NCBI GenBank assembly: GCA_009827225.1 | Contig: WUAI01000008.1 | Span: 22,871-86,870, forward strand | Direction: 5' to 3' | DNA: 64,000 nucleotides | Source of the DNA: Flavobacteriaceae bacterium | GTDB taxonomy: Bacteria; Bacteroidota; Bacteroidia; Flavobacteriales; Flavobacteriaceae | Part shown: positions 16,979 through 25,509 of the stretch, in pieces | Position numbering within the stretch: the first letter of the stretch is position 1 | Layout: the number at the start of each line of letters is the position of its first letter | Notes under the pieces: model-generated | What the model was told of the DNA's origin: nothing | Databases searched by the model: none | The model's input: the letters and a program-made list of their open reading frames with translations, nothing else | Translations under genes and position numbers: made by a program

Positions 16979-18769
16979 TTATAACTTTTTGGTATTGTCC
17001 CTCATGTTGACGTCCGCCATCATACCGGAAGGGTCAATCATAACCGATTTTATTTCCTTGTTCGTGTTGAACTCAAATTCATACGAGGGAATAGCCCAGG
17101 CCCAGTCCCCGAGGATCGTCCATTTCGTTCCCGGATACGGATTGTTCTTTTCGGCTCTTGCCATTTGCAGCGGAATATGAAACAACTCCTCGCTACCGTC
17201 CGTATATTCTACTTTCAGATCGATAGGCATAGGCATCAACCCTATTCTTTCCAATTGCACTTTAGCACCATTGGGTGTATTTTCAATAGAAGATATAGCA
17301 TAATCCACCGTATTCGAAGTTTGAGTAAAATCCATTAAGTACCAATCCAGTTCAAAACCCGAAACTTTTTCGGCAACACGAATAAAATCATTAGGGGTGG
17401 GATGCTTGAAAGCCCAGTCTTTATAGTATCTCTTCAACACCTCTTGTAGATTATCTTCCCCAATTACATAACCTAACTGAGACAAAAACACTGCGCCCTT
17501 GCTATAGGCCGAGATTCCATAGTTTCGATTCGTTGCATATCGATCTGCATGAGTACTTAATGGCATTTCCTTTCCGGAACTGGCCAGGAAACGATAACCA
17601 CGGTAAGATCCTGATAACGGATTGTCTTTACCCTCTTCCATAACTTCGTTCATGGCATAATCGGAAATATAGACAGTGAATCCTTCGTCCATCCATTCAT
17701 GTTTAGCTTCATTAGTAGCCAACAAAAATTGAAACCAGGTATGCGCCAATTCGTGTGCAGTAACACCCACCAAGCTTTCAAATTTTCGCTCTCCTGTTAT
17801 AAGAGTGCACATAGCATACTCCATTCCTCCGTCTCCACCCTGGATCACGGAGTATTGTTTGTAGGGATATTTCCCGATATGCTTGTTGAAATACTCCATG
17901 AGCGCAGCGGTTTTTGGCTGCAAATTTTTCCAGTTTTCAGCAATATCAGGATTGTCCTTATAATAGAAATTTAAAACCACACCGTCAGGACCCGGATAGG
18001 TGTCATGGATATATTCGTTATCGGCAGCCCATGTAAAATCATGTACATCAGGAGCCAGGAATTGCCAGCTTTTTTTGCCTTTCTTTTTCTTGGGTTCTCC
18101 TTGAAGATATCCCGTACCTCCAACAATATAATCTTTATCGATGGTGATGGTCACATCATAATCTCCCCATACACCGTGAAATTCCCTGGCGATATATGGA
18201 TCGGCGTGCCAACCCTGAAAATCGTATTCCGCCATTTTTGGAAACCATTGCGTCATGGAAAGCGCAACACCCTCTTTGTTGTTTCTACCGCTTCGCCGAA
18301 TCTGCACCGGCACCTGGGCCAGCCACTCCATATTGAAAGTAGTGGATTGACCTGGAAGAATTGGAGCAAACAAATCTACTTCCAACACGGTTCCGGCTAC
18401 CTTGTAGTTCAAGTTGGCACCGTCCTGTGTGAGTTTCGAAGGTTTGATAAACCCTATCTCTGCAGGCGTAAGCTTAGAAATCCTATCTCGAACCCTTGAA
18501 TCCGGATCAGGAATGGTACGCGATCTCACATCCATCTCACTTCCGGGCTGAAAAGCGTTAAAATACAAATGGTAAAATACGCGATTCAACGTATCGGGAG
18601 AGTTGTTGGTGTAAACAATCTCCTGCACACCCTCATACTGCCATGATTCCACATCCACATCAATGGTCATTTTGTAATCGGCCCTTTGTTGCCAATAAGT
18701 AGATGGTTGTTGTCCGATACTATTTCCGAAGCAAACAAGCGCAACTAATGGTAAAAGAAACTTTTTCAT
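16979..18769 (-). CDS. M1-family zinc aminopeptidase, secreted
   Basis: 596 residues with a signal peptide (about 1-19, ending SIGQ). The zinc site is HELAH (His339, Glu340, His343) with the third ligand Glu362 in WMDEGFTVY, and the substrate-amino-end motif is GGMEY. The C-terminal third is a short beta domain rather than the long helical domain of PepN, as in periplasmic or secreted Bacteroidota M1 enzymes. It removes N-terminal residues from peptides. The start overlaps the S8 peptidase stop (TAATG), implying coupled translation. A terminator follows. Confidence 0.92.
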   Translation of the reverse strand: MKKFLLPLVALVCFGNSIGQQPSTYWQQRADYKMTIDVDVESWQYEGVQEIVYTNNSPDTLNRVFYHLYFNAFQPGSEMDVRSRTIPDPDSRVRDRISKLTPAEIGFIKPSKLTQDGANLNYKVAGTVLEVDLFAPILPGQSTTFNMEWLAQVPVQIRRSGRNNKEGVALSMTQWFPKMAEYDFQGWHADPYIAREFHGVWGDYDVTITIDKDYIVGGTGYLQGEPKKKKGKKSWQFLAPDVHDFTWAADNEYIHDTYPGPDGVVLNFYYKDNPDIAENWKNLQPKTAALMEYFNKHIGKYPYKQYSVIQGGDGGMEYAMCTLITGERKFESLVGVTAHELAHTWFQFLLATNEAKHEWMDEGFTVYISDYAMNEVMEEGKDNPLSGSYRGYRFLASSGKEMPLSTHADRYATNRNYGISAYSKGAVFLSQLGYVIGEDNLQEVLKRYYKDWAFKHPTPNDFIRVAEKVSGFELDWYLMDFTQTSNTVDYAISSIENTPNGAKVQLERIGLMPMPIDLKVEYTDGSEELFHIPLQMARAEKNNPYPGTKWTILGDWAWAIPSYEFEFNTNKEIKSVMIDPSGMMADVNMRDNTKKL

Positions 18770-20445
18770 TATCTCGACATTTTATCCGCCATAATAAGGG
18801 CGTTGTACATGTTCACCATCTTCCCGGACTTGGAGATATTGTTGAATTTATCCTGATTGGAATCATCTCCACCAAGTATTACAGGGCTCGCAGAACTAAG
18901 TCCGCTATTCATCAAAATTTGTTTTACCTGGGATGCTTTTAGCTTTGGATAGTAAGAACGAATCATTGCAGCCACTCCGGCAACCGCAGGAGCCGCCATG
19001 GAAGTTCCTTGCAGATACTCATATGTATCGTTTGGAGTGGTGGAATATATCTTTACTCCCGGCGCAAAGGCATCCACATTGCTTTTACCATAGTTTGAAA
19101 AGTTGGCTACCATTTCACTTCCATAGTCAAAATTTAAAGCACCTATGGTAATAAAGTTATCTGCGACTTCGGTGGTACTTCCGGTTTGTTGATCGTTTGG
19201 ATATACCTGGACGCCATCCAGATCAAAGCCTTCATTCCCTGCAGCGTTTACAATCAACACATCCTTTGAAGCTGCATATTTCACGGCATCCCAAACCCAT
19301 TCCGGGTGTGGAGAGTAATATTTACCAAAACTCGTATTAATTACTGTGGCGCCATTATCCACAGCGTAGCGAATCGCCAAGGCGATATCTTTATCATATT
19401 CGTCACCATCGGGAACTGCTCGAATTGCCATGATCTTTACATTGCTTGCAACACCATTCATCCCTATTCCGTTGTTCCTTTTCGCGCCAATAATTCCTGC
19501 GACATGGGTACCGTGTTGCACATCTTCAGCTCGAGAATTTGGGCCGTCCACATCTCCGTTTCCGTAATACTTAGAAGTGAAATCGTTAGCATCATCTCCC
19601 AGTTTTTTGGCCCTGAAATTTTCCTCCATATTAAAATGGGAAGTAATGCGGCCTTTATAGTAGTCGATTCCACCGTTCAATTGATCGATCACATCCGGTA
19701 CCGAATCACCGAAAGTGAGCATTTGGCTCAACATCCCGATCTGTTGTTGCTCGGCTTCGGTAGGGTTTTTAATTTCATTCAGCTCTTTTGTGGTGTAATC
19801 TTCTTTCCCCAGTTTTGCAACCATTGCCTCGTGGGCAGGTTGCACCTGACCAAGGATCTGCTGATATCTTGCAACCACAGAGTTGGCTTGCGCCACTTCT
19901 TCTTCGTATTCAGCTACAGCTTTTTGGTATAATTTAAAGTCGGCACGATCGGCCGCACTTACAGACGCTTCAGTCTTTCCTTCAAACTTTGGCCCCAGCT
20001 TTTTCATGTAGCGCACATACTCCATGTTTTCTTCAACGATATCACCGAGGAAGTTCCATCCATGAACATCGTCCACATAGCCATTTTTGTCATCGTCTTT
20101 TCCATTACCGGGAATTTCTTTCTTATTTATCCAGATCTTGTCTTTCAGATCTTCATGTTCAATATCTACACCACTGTCGATCACACCAACAATTACGGTT
20201 TCCCCTTTGCGCCCGTTTAGGATTTCAGCATAGGCCTTATCTACACTCATACCGGGGATGGTATCTGTTAGTAAATCTGTGGACATCCAGTTTTTGGTCT
20301 CGCTTTCGGATAGGGGAGACATTTTTAGAGGAAGCGTATCAATGTTTTCGATAGGAGTTGAAATAATGGGAGGTACTCCACCACCACAACTGGTCATTAG
20401 GGTTGCTAATGCAATTGCCCATAAAGAAGATCTAAGAATTTTCAT
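18769..20445 (-). CDS. S8 subtilisin-like serine protease lipoprotein with a large insertion
   Basis: 558 residues. The lipobox TLMTSC ends at Cys20, so it is anchored to a membrane. The catalytic triad is Asp90 (VIDSGVD), His311 (HGTHVAG) and Ser482 (GTSMAAP), with oxyanion Asn404 (AAGNEG). Between Asp and His lie about 220 residues instead of the usual 35-60. The extra part (about 135-300) is helical and charged, with an Ala/Glu/Gln-rich stretch near 165-205. There is no separate inhibitor propeptide. It lies 10 bases after the MBL gene and overlaps the M1 gene start by 1 base. It probably degrades periplasmic or surface proteins. Confidence 0.92.
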   Translation of the reverse strand: MKILRSSLWAIALATLMTSCGGGVPPIISTPIENIDTLPLKMSPLSESETKNWMSTDLLTDTIPGMSVDKAYAEILNGRKGETVIVGVIDSGVDIEHEDLKDKIWINKKEIPGNGKDDDKNGYVDDVHGWNFLGDIVEENMEYVRYMKKLGPKFEGKTEASVSAADRADFKLYQKAVAEYEEEVAQANSVVARYQQILGQVQPAHEAMVAKLGKEDYTTKELNEIKNPTEAEQQQIGMLSQMLTFGDSVPDVIDQLNGGIDYYKGRITSHFNMEENFRAKKLGDDANDFTSKYYGNGDVDGPNSRAEDVQHGTHVAGIIGAKRNNGIGMNGVASNVKIMAIRAVPDGDEYDKDIALAIRYAVDNGATVINTSFGKYYSPHPEWVWDAVKYAASKDVLIVNAAGNEGFDLDGVQVYPNDQQTGSTTEVADNFITIGALNFDYGSEMVANFSNYGKSNVDAFAPGVKIYSTTPNDTYEYLQGTSMAAPAVAGVAAMIRSYYPKLKASQVKQILMNSGLSSASPVILGGDDSNQDKFNNISKSGKMVNMYNALIMADKMSR

Positions 20446-20455
20446 TTGTATATAA

Positions 20456-21316
20456 TTAATTAAATATTTCAGTTAAACTATAGCGCTCATCAAGACGAAC
20501 GCCTTTTTCAGTATGTTTTACGGTAATTATCGGGTTGTGCGCATCGTGCTCCAGGAAAAGATAATACCCCTCATCAGCCGCGGCATTAAGAAATTTTTCC
20601 TTTTCAGGAAGCGTTAATAAGGGCCGCGTATCATAACCCATCACATAAGGAACAGGCAAATGTCCCGCAGTTGGGAGCAGATCTGCCATAAAAACGATAG
20701 TTTTATCCTTGTATTGAATATGCGGAATCATTTGCTTTTCCGTATGTCCATCTGCAAAGAAAATGCCGAAATCCAATTCATTTGCCTCGCTATAGTCCGA
20801 GGACGGATCTTCCACAAATTTCAATTGTCCGCTTTCCTGAAGCGGGAGAATGTTCTCTTTTAAAAATGAGGCACGTTCACGACGATTCGGCTTGGTCGCC
20901 CATTCCCAATGTTGGCGGTTGCTCCAATAAGTTGCATTCTTAAAAGCAGGCTCATATCCTGTTCGGTCTTTGTTCCACTGTACGCTTCCCCCGCAATGGT
21001 CGAAGTGAAGGTGTGTGAGAAAGACATCGGTAATATCATCTCTGTGGAATCCGGCGTTTGCCAATGAATCATCCAGGCTATAGTCTCCCCAGCGATAATA
21101 ATAACTGAAGAACTTCTCGCTCTGTTTATCCCCCATACCATTATCGATCAAAGTAAGGCGGCCACCATTTTCAACTAGTAAACAGCGTGCAGCAATATCG
21201 ATCATGTTATTGGCGTCAGCAGGATTTGTTTTGGACCACAATGTTTTCGGAACCACACCAAACATGGCACCTCCATCCAATTTAAAATTACCTGCTTCCA
21301 CGGGAAATAAATTCAT
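20456..21316 (-). CDS. MBL-fold metallo-hydrolase
   Basis: 286 residues, no signal peptide. The binuclear metal motif THLHFDHCGG gives His102, His104, Asp106 and His107. Later ligands are suggested by FADGHTEKQMI and VFMADLLPTAGH, with FLEHDAHNP close to the end. The layout resembles the AHL-lactonase/AidC-like and alkylsulfatase-distant MBL enzymes often found in Flavobacteria, but the substrate cannot be named. It leads a minus-strand run with the S8 and M1 peptidases. Confidence 0.85.
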   Translation of the reverse strand: MNLFPVEAGNFKLDGGAMFGVVPKTLWSKTNPADANNMIDIAARCLLVENGGRLTLIDNGMGDKQSEKFFSYYYRWGDYSLDDSLANAGFHRDDITDVFLTHLHFDHCGGSVQWNKDRTGYEPAFKNATYWSNRQHWEWATKPNRRERASFLKENILPLQESGQLKFVEDPSSDYSEANELDFGIFFADGHTEKQMIPHIQYKDKTIVFMADLLPTAGHLPVPYVMGYDTRPLLTLPEKEKFLNAAADEGYYLFLEHDAHNPIITVKHTEKGVRLDERYSLTEIFN

Positions 21317-21557
21317 AGGAGGCGCAAAATACTAAAAGGCTGGATATTATAATAAATCGTTAAGGGTTAATTAAGAAATTATTTAAGATTTAAGGCGTAT
21401 CTGGCGTGGCCTTTATTTGCTTTTCATGTTAGTGGCGGCAGAGAAGGTTGAAAATCAGGGGATATAGCCTAATTTTTAGTCAATAATCGAGGCGCATAAT
21501 TTAGCGGATCCAACAGTATTAAAGAATTGATGTATTTTAGGGGGCATAATCTAAGCT

Positions 21558-23393
21558 ATGGTTGAATTAGCAGGTATTATCATTTTAGGAATATTGGCGC
21601 AATGGGTGGCGTGGCGATTGAAGATCCCTGCCATTTTACCACTTATCCTGATCGGGTTGTTAGTGGGTCCTATCGCCGCCGAATTTCTTAGTGAAAACGG
21701 GGAAAAATGGATTGAACCTACCTGGAACGGAGAGGCAGGACTATTCGCAGGCGACAGCTTGTTCTATTTTGTGTCTCTTGCGATAAGTATTATTCTTTTT
21801 GAAGGCGGACTTACGCTTAAAATTTCTGAAATAAACAATGTAGGGCCTGCAATTTCAAAGTTGATTACACTGGGCTCGATGGTAACCTTTTTTGGAGCTG
21901 CGGTAGCAGCTCATTTTACTTTTGATCTTTCCTGGGAAATTTCGTTTCTATTTTCGTCTCTCATCATCGTGACAGGGCCAACGGTTATCACCCCGATTCT
22001 GCGGAATATCCCATTGCGAAAAGATTTGTCCGCCGTATTGAAATGGGAGGGGATATTAATCGACCCCATTGGAGCTTTGGTCGCCGTATTGGTTTTTGAA
22101 TTTATTAGCGTTGATGCCGGAGGGGAGTTCACAAAAACTGCCTTTATTGAATTCATAAAGATTATATTGTTTGGTGTGACCTTTGGTTTCACTTTTGCCC
22201 ATGGCTTGAATTTTCTGATATCCAGAAAATGGATCCCCCATTATTTGCTGAATGTCTTCGCACTTTCCTGCGTGTTGGGGGTATTTGTACTGTCCGATAT
22301 TTTTGCTCACGAATCGGGTCTTTTAGCGGTTGTGGTGATGGGTATGGTGATGGGAAATATGAAATCGGACTACCTGAAAGAGTTGCTCTACTTCAAAGAG
22401 TCTTTGAGCGTGTTGCTCATTTCTATTCTATTCATCGTGTTAGCGGCGAATATTGATATGGAAGACTTGTACCTCATTTATAGCTGGAAGACCGAAGTTT
22501 TATTCGCAATTGTAATATTTATAATTCGACCGCTGGGAGTATTGCTTTCTACCTACAAATCTTCCCTTTCATTGAGAGAGAAGTTATTTGTGAGCTGGGT
22601 TGGCCCAAGAGGTATCGTAGCTGCTGGTATTGCGTCCCTGTTTGGAACCAAATTGGCGTCGGACGGCGTCCCGGGCGCAGAATATATTACCCCTTTGGTT
22701 TTTGCCGTCGTGCTTACCACGGTACTACTCAATGCGACCACAGCGAGATATGTGGCCAAGCTACTTGGGGTATTTCTCAACAAATCCGAAGGTATTTTAA
22801 TTGTGGGAGCTTCTGAATTTCCGAGGATTATCGGGGATTATCTTAACAAGAACAATCGCCATGTAGTGTTGATCGATAGTAATGCCAGTAATATTAAAGC
22901 AGCGCAGGAATTAGGGCTTGAAGCATTTACCGCCAATATTTATTCCGATGCAATTCTCAACAACATTGAGTTAAGTGATGTGGGATATTTGATGGCGTTA
23001 ACCGGAAGTTCAGATATCAACAAATTTGCCATTACGAAATTTGGCAAACAATTTGGAGAGAACGGAGCTTTCAGACTTATAACTGCCGAAGAGGTTGAGG
23101 ATCCTGATAACAGCCCGGTTCACGGACTCTTCTCGAATACAGACGACTTTGCTTCCGTAAGTAAAGTAATTGAAAAGTATCCTAACATTATGGAAATTGG
23201 GCTAAAAGATGAAGGGCATTACAAGGAATTAATCGATCAGGCCCGAGATACTAAAAACAGTATTCCGCTGTTCTTAAAGGGTCAGGATGGAGATCTGGAA
23301 ATCATTTCTTCGAATGACCGAGACATTAGTAAATTAAACGGTAGAACTCATTTGGTGTATATCGGGGCACCATTGAATGAAACGGTCAATTAG
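21558..23393 (+). CDS. Na+/H+ (CPA1-type) antiporter with RCK-like C-terminal domain
   Basis: 611 residues. About twelve transmembrane helices (1-395) form the Na_H_Exchanger domain; the ion-binding region is suggested by SLIIVTGPTVITPILRNIP and WEGILIDPIGALVA, where the latter has the Asp-Pro seen in NhaP-type antiporters. A Rossmann-like RCK/TrkA_N domain follows from about 410 (ILIVGASEFPRIIGDYL), ending near 530, with a short extra domain after it. It exchanges Na+ (or K+) for H+ across the inner membrane, useful in seawater. It is followed 15 bases later by a small lipoprotein gene. Confidence 0.92.
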   Translation: MVELAGIIILGILAQWVAWRLKIPAILPLILIGLLVGPIAAEFLSENGEKWIEPTWNGEAGLFAGDSLFYFVSLAISIILFEGGLTLKISEINNVGPAISKLITLGSMVTFFGAAVAAHFTFDLSWEISFLFSSLIIVTGPTVITPILRNIPLRKDLSAVLKWEGILIDPIGALVAVLVFEFISVDAGGEFTKTAFIEFIKIILFGVTFGFTFAHGLNFLISRKWIPHYLLNVFALSCVLGVFVLSDIFAHESGLLAVVVMGMVMGNMKSDYLKELLYFKESLSVLLISILFIVLAANIDMEDLYLIYSWKTEVLFAIVIFIIRPLGVLLSTYKSSLSLREKLFVSWVGPRGIVAAGIASLFGTKLASDGVPGAEYITPLVFAVVLTTVLLNATTARYVAKLLGVFLNKSEGILIVGASEFPRIIGDYLNKNNRHVVLIDSNASNIKAAQELGLEAFTANIYSDAILNNIELSDVGYLMALTGSSDINKFAITKFGKQFGENGAFRLITAEEVEDPDNSPVHGLFSNTDDFASVSKVIEKYPNIMEIGLKDEGHYKELIDQARDTKNSIPLFLKGQDGDLEIISSNDRDISKLNGRTHLVYIGAPLNETVN

Positions 23394-23408
23394 CAAAGTA
23401 CTTATAAA

Positions 23409-23639
23409 ATGCGCCCTAAAATTCTGGCTTTCTTCTTGTTTGTAACCTTATTTTCGATTTCCTGTAAAGACGATGATTCCAGAACCTGCACCAGCTGTAG
23501 TTCTCCGGAAACAATCGAATTTGAAGTTTGCAGGGAATCCAACGGAAATGCTTCTGTAAACGGCGAGGACACCGAGACCAATTACGATCTTTACATTGCG
23601 GATCTTGAGGCAGCGGGAGCCACCTGTGGCGGGGGTTAA
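23409..23639 (+). CDS. Small Cys-rich lipoprotein, hypothetical
   Basis: 76 residues. A type II signal peptide ends in SISC (Cys19). The ~57-residue mature part has further cysteines in [16 protein letters not shown] and near the end (TCGGG), so it probably forms one or two disulfides in the periplasm. No family is recognised. It follows the antiporter by 15 bases and may share its transcript. Its stop overlaps the convergent lepA stop by 4 bases. Confidence 0.65.
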   Translation: MRPKILAFFLFVTLFSISCKDDDSRTCTSCSSPETIEFEVCRESNGNASVNGEDTETNYDLYIADLEAAGATCGGG

Positions 23640-25432
23640 TCGTTCAATTTCAGCACAGCCATGAATGCTTCCTGTGGAATTTCGACATTACCAACTGCAC
23701 GCATTCGCTTCTTTCCTTTTTTCTGCTTTTCCAGTAGCTTACGTTTTCGTGAAATATCACCACCATAACATTTAGCGGTTACATCTTTACGCAAAGCTTT
23801 TACCGTTTCACGCGCGATGATCTTTGCCCCGATAGCCGCCTGTATTGGAATGTCAAACTGCTGCCTTGGAATTAATTGACGCAGTTTTTCACACATTTTC
23901 TTTCCGATGTCGTACGCATTATCCTGGTGAAGTAATGCAGAAAGCGCGTCGACAGTATTGCCATTTAATAACACGTCTACTTTTACCAGTTTTGAGGCCC
24001 GCATTCCGATAGGGGAATAATCGAAAGAGGCATAACCTTTTGAAACGGTTTTAAGCCGATCGTAAAAATCGAAAACAATTTCCGCCAAAGGCATGTCGAA
24101 CGAAAGCTCAACTCGATCCTGGGTAAGATAGGTCTGGTTGGTAATCTGTCCTCTTTTTTCAATACAAAGAGACATTACCGGCCCCACAAAATCTGCTTTC
24201 GTGATAATACTTGCCTTGATGTAGGGCTCTTCTACACGGTTTAATGTTGAAGGCTCAGGCAGGTCACTTGGATTGTTTACTAAGATGATCTCGTCCGGAT
24301 TCTTATTGGTAAATGCATGATACGAAACGTTGGGGACGGTGGTAATTACCGTCATATCAAATTCTCGCTCCAATCGCTCCTGAATGATCTCCAAATGCAA
24401 CATCCCCAGGAAACCACAACGAAATCCGAATCCAAGGGCGGCGGAACTCTCTGGCTGAAAAACAAGTGAGGCATCGTTAAGCTGTAACTTTTCCATCGAA
24501 GCACGCAATTCTTCATAGTCCTCGGTATCCACCGGATAAATCCCGGCAAACACCATTGGTTTCACATCTTCAAACCCTTCGATCATATTTGTGGTGGGAC
24601 TTTTGGCATCTGTAATCGTATCACCTACTTTCACATCACGAGCATCCTTGATACCTGTGATCAGATAACCTACATCTCCGGCCTTAATAGAGGGTTTAGG
24701 AACTTGTTTCAGTTTCAAAGTGCCTACTTCATCGGCAAAATAATTTTTGCCCGTCGCCATAAATTTTATCTGTTGTCCTTTACGAATTTCACCATTTAAA
24801 ACACGGAAATAAGTTTCAACACCGCGAAAAGGATTGTAAACAGAATCGAATATAAGTGCCTGTAGCGACTCATCCGGATTTCCTTCCGGAGCCGGAATTC
24901 GTTCGATGATGGCGGATAATATATTCTCAATCCCAATCCCGGTTTTAGCACTAGCCGGAATTACCTCCTCAGGGTCGCACCCAAGAAGATCCACAATATC
25001 GTCGGTTACTTCTTCAGGATTCGCAGAGGGAAGATCGACCTTATTTAAAATCGGTATGATCTCAAGGTCGTTTTCAAGTGCGAGGTATAGGTTTGAAATG
25101 GTTTGCGCCTGAATGCTTTGTGCCGCATCCACTACAAGCAATGCGCCTTCACATGCGGCGATGCTTCGCGACACTTCATAAGAAAAATCGACGTGGCCGG
25201 GAGTATCTATCAAATTGAGAACATATTCTTCTCCCTTATACGTATACTCCATCTGAACGGCATGACTTTTAATGGTTATACCGCGTTCACGTTCCAAGTC
25301 CATATTGTCGAGCAACTGGGCCTGTTGTTCTCGCTCTGTAACGGCACCGGTAAAATCCAATAGCCTGTCTGCCAGGGTACTCTTACCATGGTCGATATGC
25401 GCGATTATGCAAAAATTTCGAATGTGTTTCAT
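23636..25432 (-). CDS. lepA: Translation elongation factor 4 (LepA)
   Basis: 598 residues from ATG at 25432. The frame extends to 25486, but [18 protein letters not shown] is the conserved LepA start, and the 18 codons before it run through the promoter and a dyad. The GTPase domain has [10 protein letters not shown] (P-loop), DTPGHVDF (G3) and NKVD (G4). The protein ends with the LepA-specific C-terminal domain ([20 protein letters not shown]). It is a ribosome-binding GTPase that back-translocates or helps ribosome assembly under stress. Length matches the 599-residue E. coli enzyme. Confidence 0.97.
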   Translation of the reverse strand: MKHIRNFCIIAHIDHGKSTLADRLLDFTGAVTEREQQAQLLDNMDLERERGITIKSHAVQMEYTYKGEEYVLNLIDTPGHVDFSYEVSRSIAACEGALLVVDAAQSIQAQTISNLYLALENDLEIIPILNKVDLPSANPEEVTDDIVDLLGCDPEEVIPASAKTGIGIENILSAIIERIPAPEGNPDESLQALIFDSVYNPFRGVETYFRVLNGEIRKGQQIKFMATGKNYFADEVGTLKLKQVPKPSIKAGDVGYLITGIKDARDVKVGDTITDAKSPTTNMIEGFEDVKPMVFAGIYPVDTEDYEELRASMEKLQLNDASLVFQPESSAALGFGFRCGFLGMLHLEIIQERLEREFDMTVITTVPNVSYHAFTNKNPDEIILVNNPSDLPEPSTLNRVEEPYIKASIITKADFVGPVMSLCIEKRGQITNQTYLTQDRVELSFDMPLAEIVFDFYDRLKTVSKGYASFDYSPIGMRASKLVKVDVLLNGNTVDALSALLHQDNAYDIGKKMCEKLRQLIPRQQFDIPIQAAIGAKIIARETVKALRKDVTAKCYGGDISRKRKLLEKQKKGKKRMRAVGNVEIPQEAFMAVLKLND

Positions 25433-25459
25433 GCTCCTTTTACAGCAATTTAAGCCATC

Positions 25460-25491
25460 TGCACTCCTACAAAGATGGGAGTGCAAATATA
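25460..25491 (-). promoter_or_regulatory. lepA promoter with overlapping dyad
   Basis: The minus strand holds TATATTTG (25484-25491), an exact TAnnTTTG -7 match. TGCACTCC (25460-25467) and GGAGTGCA (25478-25485) form an 8-base inverted repeat with a 10-base spacer that overlaps the predicted start of transcription. It could be an operator or a 5' leader hairpin. Confidence 0.5.
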
Positions 25492-25509
25492 GCGTAAAAT
25501 AATAGCTAA

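Noticed and set aside
21317..21557. Gene or RNA in the 241-base gap before the antiporter
   Set aside because: No reading frame of note, no hairpin with a T-run and no conserved RNA motif seen.
25433..25486. 18-codon extension of lepA
   Set aside because: Runs through the dyad and promoter element; LepA normally starts at the Met at 25432.
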